A stretch of DNA of 64,000 nucleotides from DASPGQ01 sp035457705. Lineage in GTDB: Bacteria; Acidobacteriota; Vicinamibacteria; Marinacidobacterales; SMYC01. The position numbers and the translations under genes are program-made. Under the pieces are notes generated by a model. That model saw only the letters and a program-made list of their open reading frames with translations, made no database searches and was not told the origin of the DNA. Shown piece after piece: positions 50,735-60,900 of this stretch (position 1 is the stretch's first letter; each line of letters opens with the position of its first letter). The DNA lies in NCBI GenBank assembly GCA_035457705.1, contig DATIBD010000091.1, forward strand, positions 62,001-126,000, read 5' to 3'.

Positions 50735-51395
50735 TCATGGCCGCCCCTGCGTTCGGGCTCGTGGCTCACGCCACCGAGGCGCGTTCACCTCGAAGCGGAC
50801 CAACACGATCTCGAGATAGGCGAAATCGTCTCCCGGCGGGTGCCAACGCGCTTCACCGCGCGTGAAGACACGCAGCGGCCCGAAGCTGCGGTACTCGCCG
50901 ACCGGCGTGGACCATCGGCAAGGGGTGAATTGCTTGCCATCCGCCGAAGCCGCGAGACGTCGTCGGAGACGAAGTTTACGAGCTCCCCTTCTCGTGGAAC
51001 GACAGTACGGCGCTGATCGGTGTTGGAGCCGATGGTGCAGTACGCCCGTGCCGACCGCTCATCGATCGGAATCCAGCGAATGGCGGGATCGACGAGCTCC
51101 GCCGGCGCCAGGAGGCAAATGTCGTTGAACAGCGTCCGCCCAAGACGCGACCATCACGATCTGCGACAAGGCCACGGCACCGAGAGACGGCCCACCAGGC
51201 GTGCCAAGCCGACGCGAAGAGCCCGGCGGTAACGAGCATCAACGCGGCCGCGGCAAGCCAGGGCGATTCCCCAAGGCTTCGAAATGCCCTGAAGGAGCTG
51301 AGGAGCATCGTGGAGCCCGAACGCCTTGGCGAACCCGAGAGCAAGGACGAGTCCTGCACAACGATCAGAGCGAGAAACAACCATCGCGTGAGCAC
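50735..51395 (-). pseudogene. Frameshifted DUF6544/DUF6920-like membrane protein remnant
   Basis: A GTG at 51395 with GAGGAG upstream begins a protein of two membrane segments (VLTRWLFLALIVVQ and WLAAAALMLVTAGLFASAWHAWW). The central part is deleted. Then FNDICLLAPAELVDPAIRWI is encoded, followed by shifts between three frames: ISAVLSFHEKG, ELVNFVSDD, and finally AASADGKQFTPCRWSTPV-GEYRSFGPLRVFTRGEARWHPPGDDFAYLEI. Read together these give the end of a DUF6544-type protein (WxxIDxxxARA...G-EYRxFxxLRVPTxGEVxW). At least three frameshifts and an internal deletion make it a pseudogene. Confidence 0.6.
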
Positions 51396-51505
51396 AACGA
51401 TCTCCTCGTGAAATCATGCGCGTCCCGAGGATCTCGTTCAACCGACACCTGTCAGGCGTGCCGTGGCTCGCGGCAGCGAGTCGGAAGCGATCCCGAGCAG
51501 CCGGC

Positions 51506-52480
51506 TCAGGCCTGATGGAGAGGCACCGGAGCGTTGGGCGCTATCTCGCTGGGAAGACCGAACTTCGGAAAGAGGGTCTCGGTATCGAGGAAGGAATTCC
51601 AGGAAGAGATGCGACCGCCGGATAGCTCGAGGACCACGAGGGCCCAGGGTCGATGGCCACCGTCCGGATTCGGCCGGTACTGACCGAACGCCGACAGGGC
51701 GTTCGCCGCGGTCGAAACGAGCCGTGAGCCGCGGCAGCCGGAGCCTCGTCCCAGGAGCCAGTCCCGGATGGACGCATGACCCCGGAGCCACAAACGGTAC
51801 GGCGGCATCGAGAGCGTCGCATCTTCTTGGAGCAACGCGGTAAGCGCATCGACGTCATAACGTTCGAAGGCTTCGACGTAGCGGTCGAGGAGTCTCGATT
51901 GCTCCTCGGTGAGCGACTCGGGTGATTCCCGCGTCTGTCGGGCCGCGAGAGTCGCTCGGGCCCGTTGAAGCGCGCTGTTCACGGCCGCGATGGTCGTGTC
52001 GAGAATCTCGGCCACTTCCGCGACAGAGCAGCCGACGACCTCCGCGAGGAGGAGCGCCGCTCGCTGACGAGGCGGGAGGTGTTGCAGCGCCGCCACGAAC
52101 GCGAGCCGGATGCTCTGTCGCAGGATGGCGAGCTCCAATGGGTCGGCATCCGCCGGCAGAACCCTGGCATCTGGGATGGGCTCGAGCCAATGCGTGCGCG
52201 GCCGTTCCACGAGGGGATCGACAACCGCCCCCACGGGTCCGTCTTCCACCGGGCGAACCCTTCGCCCCCGGTTGGAGAGCGCGTCGAGGCAAACGTTGGT
52301 CGCTATCCGATAGAGCCAGGTCCGAAGCGACGCCCGGCCTTCGAACCCATCGAGATTGCGCCAGGCTCGCAGCATCGTCTCCTGGGCCGCGTCCTCGGCC
52401 TCGACGCCAGAGCCCAGCATCCGGTAGCAGTGCCCCACGAGCCTCGCGCGGTGTGCTTCGAGGTTGTGGGCGAGTGTCAT
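51506..52480 (-). CDS. RNA polymerase sigma factor, SigJ-type ECF with SnoaL-like tail
   Basis: 324 residues. Region 2 (GHCYRMLGSGVEAEDAAQETMLRAWRNLDGF...RTWLYRIATNVCLD) and region 4 (ALQHLPPRQRAALLLAEVVGCSVAEVAEILDTTIAAVNSALQRARA) are clear. A C-terminal domain (about 205-310) with FERYDVDALTALLQEDATLSMPPYRLWLRGHASI is a SnoaL/NTF2-like fold, as in SigJ-type ECF factors, where it controls activity instead of an anti-sigma factor. The ATG at 52480 lies 7 nt behind TAGACT. It diverges from the ArsR gene with 97 bp between the starts. Confidence 0.92.
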   Translation of the reverse strand: MTLAHNLEAHRARLVGHCYRMLGSGVEAEDAAQETMLRAWRNLDGFEGRASLRTWLYRIATNVCLDALSNRGRRVRPVEDGPVGAVVDPLVERPRTHWLEPIPDARVLPADADPLELAILRQSIRLAFVAALQHLPPRQRAALLLAEVVGCSVAEVAEILDTTIAAVNSALQRARATLAARQTRESPESLTEEQSRLLDRYVEAFERYDVDALTALLQEDATLSMPPYRLWLRGHASIRDWLLGRGSGCRGSRLVSTAANALSAFGQYRPNPDGGHRPWALVVLELSGGRISSWNSFLDTETLFPKFGLPSEIAPNAPVPLHQA

Positions 52481-52487
52481 GAAACGC

Positions 52488-52493
52488 AGTCTA
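52488..52493 (-). promoter_or_regulatory. -10 box TAGACT of the sigma factor gene
   Basis: TAGACT on the minus strand ends 7 nt before the ATG at 52480. Confidence 0.45.
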
Positions 52494-52541
52494 GCGCAGC
52501 TCGAACTCTGTCCCGTGGGTCCGTCAGAACCATTATATGCC

Positions 52542-52571
52542 TTGACAGTAATATAAATGTGGGAGTATATA
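52542..52571 (+). promoter_or_regulatory. Promoter of the ArsR/SRPBCC pair
   Basis: TTGACA (52542-52547) is followed after 18 bp by TATATA (52566-52571); the ATG at 52578 begins 6 nt later, a leaderless arrangement. Confidence 0.65.
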
Positions 52572-52577
52572 CCGTAC

Positions 52578-52913
52578 ATGGAATCCTTGTTCGAGGTGCT
52601 CGCCGAGCGCAACCGGCGAGAGATTCTGCGGCTGCTCGTCGAGCGCGAACGGTCCGTGGGCGACCTGGAGCGACAGCTCAACCGACCGCAACCCACCATT
52701 TCGAAGCACCTCCGCGTGCTTCGGGAGGCGGGGCTCGTCGATTCGAGGGTCGAGGCGCAAAAGCGCGTCTATCGGGTCCGTCTGGAGCCCCTTCTAGAGC
52801 TCGAAGAGTGGCTGAAGCCGTTTCGACGCCTTTGGACGGAGCGACTGGACGCGCTCGAGAGCCATCTCGACCGAATGCCGGACATGCCCAAAAAGAAAGG
52901 ACGCAAGCGATGA
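52578..52913 (+). CDS. ArsR-family transcriptional regulator
   Basis: 111 residues. The winged helix is clear: LFEVLAERNRREILRLLVERERSVGDLERQLNRPQPTISKHLRVLREAGLVDSRVEAQKRVYRVRLEPL. No metal-binding cysteines occur at the usual positions, so it is not a metal sensor; such proteins next to an AHSA1-type SRPBCC protein are common. Its stop overlaps the next start (ATGA). The first methionine after the promoter, 52578, is chosen over one 21 nt upstream. Confidence 0.9.
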   Translation: MESLFEVLAERNRREILRLLVERERSVGDLERQLNRPQPTISKHLRVLREAGLVDSRVEAQKRVYRVRLEPLLELEEWLKPFRRLWTERLDALESHLDRMPDMPKKKGRKR

Positions 52914-53482
52914 AGAGACCCGAAACGACGAAGAACGACTACCAGCCGGGCGCGGCGGCTGACGCCAACATTCGAAAAGACGGAAGCCTCTGGACACTCG
53001 TTTTCGTGAGACCGCTGAGACATCCGCCGGGCAAGGTTTGGCGAGCGCTGACCGATCCGGAAAACCTGCGGGAGTGGGCCCCTTTCGACGCCAATCGCAA
53101 CCTCGGCTCGACCGGAGCGGCAATGCTGACGCTCGTTGGAGGCACGACGCCAGAGGTGTCCGAATGCGAGGTTCGGCGGGCCGAAGCCCCTCGCCTTCTC
53201 GAATACACCTGGGGAGAATCCGTACTCCGCTGGGAGCTCGAGCCGATCGAGTCGGGAACCCGCCTCACGCTGCGCCAGACTCTCGGCGATCCCACGTGGC
53301 TCCCCAAGGTCGCGGCCGGGTGGCACATTTGCCTCGACGTCGCGGAACGGGCACTCGATGGACATCCGGTCGGCCGAATCCTCGCCGGCGAGGCCAAACG
53401 CTTCGGTTGGGAACGGCTGAATGCGGAGTATGCGCAGCGCTTCGGCGTCGAGAACACCGGCTGGCCCGAGGACATCGGTTGA
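52910..53482 (+). CDS. SRPBCC (AHSA1-like) protein
   Basis: 190 residues. START-like AHSA1 features: TLVFVRPLRHPPGKVWRALTDPENLREWAPFDANR, PRLLEYTWGESVLRWELEPIESGTRLTLRQTL and AAGWHICLDVAERALDG. These barrels bind hydrophobic ligands or act in stress responses. It overlaps the ArsR gene by 4 bp, forming a two-gene unit. The tail is rich in aromatic and charged residues (GWERLNAEYAQRFGVENTGWPED). Confidence 0.88.
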   Translation: MKRPETTKNDYQPGAAADANIRKDGSLWTLVFVRPLRHPPGKVWRALTDPENLREWAPFDANRNLGSTGAAMLTLVGGTTPEVSECEVRRAEAPRLLEYTWGESVLRWELEPIESGTRLTLRQTLGDPTWLPKVAAGWHICLDVAERALDGHPVGRILAGEAKRFGWERLNAEYAQRFGVENTGWPEDIG

Positions 53483-54104
53483 TCACGAGCGTGAGGAGTG
53501 AAGCTTGAGTCGGCGTGATTTCGTTGCACGGGATGGCGGCCCGGTTCGATCGCGGAGTCGCAGTAGCGCACGTGGCGGACGAAGCCCGGGCAACACGCCA
53601 TTTTCTCTGAGACCCATTTCCACGACAGTGTCACCAAACAGCGGTGACGACGCCGTCACACAAGGATGCGCTTCGACCTCAACCCGACTGGCGTGACAGA
53701 TCTCTTCGTGCTATCTTGCTTGTAGCCTCGCAATCCGATCTGCGCGGGGCTTTCGCGGCAATCCTTTTCGGTTTTCCCAAACAAACGATTTCTTGTCCGC
53801 CTAGATCGGCCCGCGTCATGCGCCGGAGTAGGCCGATGCTGGAGCTATCGCCGACCGAGCGGCCGACCAAAGGTCGCTTGAGCCTCGAGGCAGCGCTTAT
53901 CAGCAATCGGCGCTCCGCTCCGGCGCACCAGTGTTGCCGTTACGCAAGCGGAGCCATCAGCTACACGGGCCCGAGGCTTGGTGCGGAAAAGCCGGGCAGC
54001 GGGCTTTGCGATCCATCGAGCGAGGGACGCCGCTCGAGTCAGGAGGACGCTCGTACTCCAATTAAACAAATCTATTTAACTTGTCGCATCATCAGCATCA
54101 AAAA
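53483..54104. other. Gene-poor stretch
   Basis: No gene or repeat is supported on either strand; the open frames here have no recognisable proteins or ribosome sites. Base composition falls sharply toward AT in 54060-54140. Confidence 0.5.
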
Positions 54105-54133
54105 TTGACAGATAGTAGTAAATTGAGTAATAT
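54105..54133 (+). promoter_or_regulatory. Sigma70-type promoter for the ABM gene
   Basis: TTGACA (54105-54110) and TAATAT (54128-54133) are separated by exactly 17 bp within an AT-rich patch. The start is expected near 54140. Confidence 0.75.
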
Positions 54134-54141
54134 GATTTCAT

Positions 54142-54159
54142 GTGAGTCACTTCACTCAC
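54142..54159 (+). promoter_or_regulatory. Inverted repeat at the predicted transcript start
   Basis: GTGAGT (54142-54147) pairs with ACTCAC (54154-54159) around a 6-nt gap, placed directly after the predicted start. It could be an operator or a 5' stem. Confidence 0.4.
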
Positions 54160-54238
54160 GTCTCCGGATGAATCTGAGCTAAGTCAACTTGTCCGGCAGA
54201 GCGACCCAACCTTAGCGAGACCGAAAGGCCCTCAAAGA

Positions 54239-54550
54239 ATGTTTGCCCGAACGCTCCGCATGCAACTGAAGCCGGAGGCCGCAACCGAGTTCACCAATCT
54301 GGTCGAGAAGGAAGTGATTCCGCTGTTGCGGAAACAGCATGGCTTCCAGGACGAGATCACATTCGTTGGCCCCGGCGGGGTGGAAGCCATCCGAATCACC
54401 TTATGGGAAAAGAAGGAGAACGCCGACGCGTATCAGCGCAGCGTCCACCCGGAAGTGCTGAAAGCTCTTGCGCACGTTCTGGATGGGACCCCACGGATCC
54501 AAAGCTTCAAGGTTTCAAACTCGACATTCCACAAGATCGCCGCCCGTTAG
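54239..54550 (+). CDS. ABM-fold protein (antibiotic biosynthesis monooxygenase-like)
   Basis: 103 residues. The dimeric alpha+beta pattern ARTLRMQLKPEAATEFTNLVEKEVIPLLRKQHGFQDEITFVGPG...EAIRITLWEKKENADAYQR matches ABM-domain proteins, which include small monooxygenases and heme-degrading proteins. No heme ligand histidine is obvious, so the function stays open. It has the best promoter consensus in the right half of the window and a 98-nt leader. A short downstream frame (54620-54769) may belong to the same transcript. Confidence 0.75.
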   Translation: MFARTLRMQLKPEAATEFTNLVEKEVIPLLRKQHGFQDEITFVGPGGVEAIRITLWEKKENADAYQRSVHPEVLKALAHVLDGTPRIQSFKVSNSTFHKIAAR

Positions 54551-54619
54551 ATCGTGTTCCGAAGCCGGTTCTCCCATTGATCCGGCTTTAAGCGAAAAGC
54601 AGAAAGGACAGGGAAACGT

Positions 54620-54769
54620 ATGCACATCAAAAGCAATATTGCGCGGAGAAGACTGTGGGGATGGGTCGAGCGTCGTCGGTACTTCCGGCGCTTTTTCGAG
54701 CAGGTGCGCGAGAAGGTGCTAACGGGCGCGAAGATTGAGGCCGTCACGCCGGTCAGCGAGAAAGACTGA
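54620..54769 (+). CDS. Possible small basic protein
   Basis: 49 residues, MHIKSNIARRRLWGWVERR continuing YFRRFFEQVREKVLTGAKIEAV. AAAGGACAGGG lies upstream of the ATG. It contains ten arginines and several aromatics, and has no recognised family. Evidence is only an open frame, a possible ribosome site and its place 69 bp after the ABM gene. Confidence 0.4.
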   Translation: MHIKSNIARRRLWGWVERRRYFRRFFEQVREKVLTGAKIEAVTPVSEKD

Positions 54770-54992
54770 CGCTCCGACTCTCGCCTCATCCGACACGCCA
54801 GCAGGGGCCCGCTGAGGCCCCCGCTTTCGTCAGCCGAACGAGACGCCCCTGTTGGATCCACGATCTCTGTAATCAGACATTCGGACCCGACGCGAGAACT
54901 GCGTCGGGTCATCGCGTGAGGCGAACAGGCAGCGTCCACTTTCGGGCGCCGAGGGCGCTCTCGACCCAGCAGCTTCAGAGACAAGCGGCCGC

Positions 54993-57900
54993 GTGATTCG
55001 AAACCGACAACGACCCCGTTTCCACGGCCCGGAATTCGGCGCAGAAAAACCCCTCCGGGATGAGCTCTTGAGCATCGAGCGGCTGGAGGAGAGGGCCAAA
55101 ACTCTAGCGGCGCGATTCACGGTCGACCCCAACGAAAGAGGTGAATCGCGAAGCGTCTTTCCGCGCTTCGAGGAAAACGCCCGTATCCTCCGCGAGGGCT
55201 ATGGCATTTTGGCCGACGACGTGCACGAGGGGGAGCACGTTACCCCCGCGGCGGAGTGGCTACTCGACAACTTTCACCTGGTAGCGTCCGTGATTCGGGA
55301 CGTGCAGCAGAACCTGCCACGCAGCTACTATCGCGAGCTCCCCAAGCTCGCATCGCCAGGGCTTGGCGGCAATGCCCGCGTCTACGCGATGGCCGTCGAG
55401 CTCATCCGTCACAGCGATAGCCGCCTCGACCGACAAAAGCTCCTGCGATTCATCAACAGCTACCAAACCATCGCTCCTTTGACCATCGGCGAGCTCTGGG
55501 CCTGGCCGATCATGTTGAAGCTCGCTCTCATCGAGAACCTGAGACGGCTCACCGTGGAGACGCTGGTCGCACGCGAGGCGCGCCGGGAAGCCGGGGCCCA
55601 AGTGGCTCGGATCGGCGAGGCGGGGGAGGGAAAGACGCCGTCGCTGCCTGCGGTTCTGCATCCAGCGTTCGTCTTGGAGCTCCTCCAGCGGGTGCGCGAG
55701 TACGGGCCTCGACTCTCCGCGGTCCGCTCCGCCGTCATCGAGCATCTGGCCGCGCAGCAGCTGAGTCCCGAAGATGCCATTCGGCTGGAGCATCAGCGCT
55801 TGGCATCGGCCCAGGTCTCGGTCGCCAACGCCGTCACCAGCCTCCGGCTATCCACCGCGCTCGACTGGAGCGAGTACTTCGAGGCGGTGAGTCTGGTGGA
55901 GCAGGTTCTCGAGCGCGACCCGGCGGGGGTCTACCGGAGCATGGATTTCCTGAGCCGGGACCGATACCGACAGGCCGTGGAGAGGCTGGCCGATCGCACG
56001 GGAGAGGCTCAGCTACGTGTCGCGTTGCGCGCGGTCGAGAGCGCGCGCCTCGCCACCGAAGATAGCTCGACCAGCGATCGTGCCGCCCACGTGGGCTATC
56101 ACCTCATCGGGAAAGGCCGTCGCGACCTGGAAAACGACGTCGCCTATCGACCGGGTCTCGCAAGACGCGCCCGCCGGCTGGTCTTCTCCCGCGCGACCGT
56201 GGTTTATCTCGGTGCTATCGGGCTCGGCACATCGCTTCTTTGCGGGCTCGGGCTCGCTTACGCCCGCGCCGAAGGCGCGTCCACCTGGGCTCAAGCAGGT
56301 GTGGTGCTAGCCCTTCTCCTCCCTGCGAGCGAGCTCGTGATCGCTCTCGTCCAGCGGGTGGCCGCTCGACTGGTGCCGCCGCGGCGCCTCGTGCGCCTCG
56401 ACTTTGCTTCTGGAATTCCCGAGAGCGCACGAACCATGGTGGTCGTGCCCACGCTTCTCACGAAAATCTCCGATGTGGCCGAGCGCATCGAGCACCTCGA
56501 GGTGCTCGCCCTCGGAAACCTCGACCCACAGATCCACTTCGCGATCTTGAGCGACTTCGCCGATGCCCCCGCTCGCGAGATGCCGGACGACGGGGCCATC
56601 CTGTCGGCCGCACGCGCGGGGGTCGAAGCTTTGAATGCCCGGTTCGCCGACGGAGGCTCCAACAAGTTCTATTTGTTCCACCGTGAGCGGCAGTGGAACC
56701 CAGGCGAGAGCGTCTGGATGGGCTGGGAGCGCAAGCGCGGCAAGATCGACGAGCTCAATCGACTGCTGCGAGGGGCCACCGATACGAGCTATCAGGTGCA
56801 TGTCGGCGACGTCATGGCTCTGCCGAGCATCCGTTACTGCATCACGCTCGACTCCGATACGCGCCTCCCTCGGGACGCTGCGAAGAAGCTCGTCGGCATC
56901 ATCGCTCATCCTCTCAACCGACCGACGTTCGACCCCCGCCACGGACGGGTGACCGAAGGCTACGGGATCCTGCAGCCGAGGGTCAGCGTGACGATGGCGA
57001 GCGCTTCAGGCTCGCTTTTCGCACGACTCTACGCAGGGCACACCGGGGTCGACCCCTACACCACGGCAGTGTCGGACACGTATCAAGATCTCTTCGGCGA
57101 GGGGATCTTCACCGGGAAGGGACTGTACGACGTGGATGCCTTCGTGGCTTCGCTCGACGGACGGGTGCCGGAGAACGCGCTCCTTTCTCACGACCTTTTC
57201 GAGGGGCTCTACGCACGCACTGCGCTCGTGACCGATGTGGAGATTGTCGACGACTACCCCTCGAGCGTCCTCGCCCATACGCGGCGCCAGCACCGTTGGG
57301 TACGTGGCGACTGGCAGATCTTGTGGTGGCTCTTGCCCTACGTTCCGACGCCCTCGGGCTTGGCCAGAAACCGCCTGCCCCTTATCTCGCGATTCAAGAT
57401 CTTCGACAATCTGAGACGGAGCCTTCTGGCGTCCGCGACCTTGGCTCTGCTGCTGCTCGCCTGGACGACCCTGCCGGGAAGCCCGGTGGTCTGGACGGCC
57501 GCCATTCTGGCGGCTGTGGCTTTTCCTCTCTATCCCATCGTTTTCGAAGCTGTGGCCGGACCGAGGCCGCAACAACCGTGGCGAGCGTTTCAAAGGGCGG
57601 TGTGGGACGACGTTAAAACGGCCATGGCCCGGGCCTTACTTCAACTCACGTTCGTGGCCAATCAGGCCTTCGAGGATGCCCACGCCATCGTCGTCACCCT
57701 CGTTCGTCTCGGACTCACGCGGCAGGGGCTGCTCGAGTGGGAGACGGCCGCCGCGGGCGCCACCCGATCCTCGGGCCCGCGGGCATTTTTGATAAGGATG
57801 ATGGCGAGCCCGTCGATCGCACTTTCAGGTCTCGTCCTCATCGCGGTGGTGCGCCCTGTCGCCCTCCTGGCCGCCGTTCCGGTCCTGGCCCTGTGGACGG

Positions 57901-60900
57901 CTGCGCCCCTCATAGCCTATGGGCTGAGCCGGCCCGCGTCCGCGCAACACGTCGAACTCGAGGACGAAGACCGCAAGCTCTTGCTTTCGATCGCGCAGCA
58001 CTCGTGGCGATACTTCGAGGAGTTCATGGGCCCCGAGAACCACGGCCTGCCCCCGGACAATCTTCAAGAGAAGGCCGCCAATCCCAGGTTGGCTCATCGC
58101 ACGTCACCGACGAATATCGGCATGGGTCTGATGGCGACCCTCGCCGCCCACGATCTCGACTTGATCTCGACGAAAGCGCTGGTCGAGAAGCTTGAGTCGA
58201 CGCTCTCCACGATGGCGGGCCTCGAACGATTCGACGGACACTTCCTCAACTGGTACGACACCCGAAGCCTCGGTCCGCTGTTCCCGCGCTACGTCTCGAC
58301 CGTCGACAGCGGCAACCTCGCGGGCGCTCTCGTGACCGTGGCGGAGGGATTGATCGAACTGGCACGCTCGAGTCCGGAGTCGACGCTCGGGCCGCGGATC
58401 AATACCCTGGCGGTCCGCGCCGCGGGCTTCGCCGAGGAAATGAAGTTTCGCTCCCTCTACGACGCCGAGCGCGGGATGCTTTCCATCGGCTACAGGCTCG
58501 CGGACGCCGAGGGGCCGGGTCGACTCGACCCGTCCTACTACGACCTTCTCGCTTCCGAGGCGCGGCTCGCGAGCTTCATCGCCATCGCCAAGGGCGATCT
58601 CCCCGAGACCCATTGGTTCCACCTCGGACGCCTGCTCACGAGTGTCGACGGAAACCCGACGCTCCTGTCGTGGAGCGCCACGCTCTTCGAGTACCTGCTG
58701 CCGCTTCTGATCATGAGGAGCTATCCGGGAACTCTCCTCCACAAATCGTGCGAAATGGCCGTGCGGAGCCACAGAAGTTACGCGGCGGCAAACCAGGTGC
58801 CCTGGGGGATCTCGGAGTCCGCCTATGGCCTCGTGGACCGTCACGATAACTACCAGTACAAAGCGTTCGGCGTTCCCGGGCTCGGACTGAAGCGCGGACT
58901 GGGCGACGAGCTGGTCGTGGCACCCTACGCCACCGCGCTCGCAGCAATGATCGACCCTGTGGCAGCCGCCCGAAACTTCCGGCGTCTCGAGGCGGAGGGG
59001 CTCTTCGGCAAGTACGGCTTTTACGAGTCTATCGATTACGCCCACCCGAAGTCGGAACCGTTGAAGCTCCCGGTGAATAAAATGCAGGGAACGGTGGTGC
59101 GAGCTTTCTTCGCTCATCACCAGGGAATGACCCTCGTCTCTCTCGCCAACGTTCTGCTCGCCGACGTGATGGTGAAGCGCTTTCATGCGAACCCGCGCGT
59201 GCAAGCCACGGAACTCTTGCTCCAGGAAAGGGTGCCGCGACACGCAGCCCTGACCCGCCCGCGCCCGGCTGAGGAAACTCGGGTGGCGTCAGCCGTGCCG
59301 GCGGCGGCGGTCCGCCGCTACCGCACACCCCATACTCCCGTTCCCCACGCGCAGTTTCTGTCGAACGGCAACTACACCACCGTCGTCACGAACGCGGGAG
59401 GCGGCGCGAGCTTCTGCCGGGGACTTGCCGTAACACGATACCGCCAAGATCCGACCTTGGACCCCGGAAGTCAGTACCTGTACCTTCGTGACATACGGAG
59501 CGGGTCGGTGTGGTCGGCGACGCATCAGCCTCTCGGCAAGGAGCCGCAGGAGTACCTTGTGACGTTCCTCCCGGAGAAGGCCACCTTCCACCGCCGCGAC
59601 GACGACATCGTTACCCAGCTCGACATCGCGGTCTCGACCGAGGACGACGTCGAGGTGCGCCGCCTCGCCGTGACCAACAAGAGTGATCGCCCGCGAGAGA
59701 TCGAGGTGACGAGCTACGCCGAGATCGTTCTCGCTCGACTCGCGGACGATCTGGCACACCCTGCCTTCGGAAAGCTCTTCATCGAGACTGAGTACCTTCC
59801 CGATGGCGCTGCCCTCCTCTGCCGCCGGCGTCCTCGCTCACCTGGGGAAGCGGAGCTCTTTGCGGTGCACGCTCTGAGCCTGGAAGGGCGGACCCAGGGT
59901 CCGGTCGAGTGGGAGAGCGATCGGAAGCAATTCCACGGCCGCGGCCGGGGTCCCAGCCACCCTCAGTCGCTCGATGGACGCCCGCTCTCCGGTACGACCG
60001 GCGCGCTCCTGGACCCCATCGTCAGCTTGCGCCAGCGCGTTCGCCTCGGGCCCGGGGGCTTCGTGAGGCTCGGTTTCGCCACCGGGATGGCTTCCACGCG
60101 AGAAACGGCTCTGGCCCTGGCGGAAAAGTATAGAGACCCGGGCGCGACGGCGCGTACTTTCGCACTGGCTTTTGCCCACGCGCAAAGTGGCCTCCACCAT
60201 CTGGGCATCTCGAGCGAAGAGGCGCGTCTGTTCGAGAGGCTGGCTTCACGCGTGCTCTACGCGGACGGGTCCTTGCGCGCCAGCTCCGATCTCCTCGTTC
60301 GGAACCAGCTCGGTCAGGAAGGCCTGTGGCCCCACAGCATCTCGGGCGATCTGCCGATCCTCCTCGTCCGCGTCGTCGAGGAGAACAGCGTGCCCCTGGT
60401 TCGACAGGTGTTGCGAGCGCAGGAGTACTGGCGCCTCAAGGGCTTGAGCGCCGACGTCGTTATCCTCAACGAGCATCCCACGAGTTACCTCGACGAAATG
60501 CAAGGACACCTCGCGGCGCTTCTCGACAATGGATCCTGGCGCGAATGGAAACACCGTCCGGGAGGCGCCTACCTACTGCGCGGCGATGGGATGACGGAGG
60601 CAGAGCGGATACTCCTCGCGAGCGTTGCGCGGGCCGTCTTGAGCGGCGAGCGGGGGACGCTGTCTCAGCAGCTCGACGGGCTTCCTATCGAGCGGCCCGA
60701 ACCAGAAGAGCTGGTCCCCTCCCGTACGGGCTGGACATCATCTTCTACGGGGCCAACCATGCCACACTTCGATCTTCTTAACGGTATCGGGGGCTTCAGC
60801 GACGAAGGGCGGGAGTACGCCATCGTACTCGAAGGAGACCAGGAGACTCCCTCGCCCTGGGTCAACGTCATCGCCAATCCCATATTCGGGACGTTGGTCA

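Noticed and set aside
51965..53482. 505-residue frame fusing sigma region to SRPBCC protein
   Set aside because: The upstream part is antisense to the sigma factor. The SRPBCC start at 52910 overlaps the ArsR stop by 4 bp.
53644..54108. 154-residue plus-strand frame in the gene-poor stretch
   Set aside because: No ribosome site, no domain, low-complexity composition; left as non-coding.
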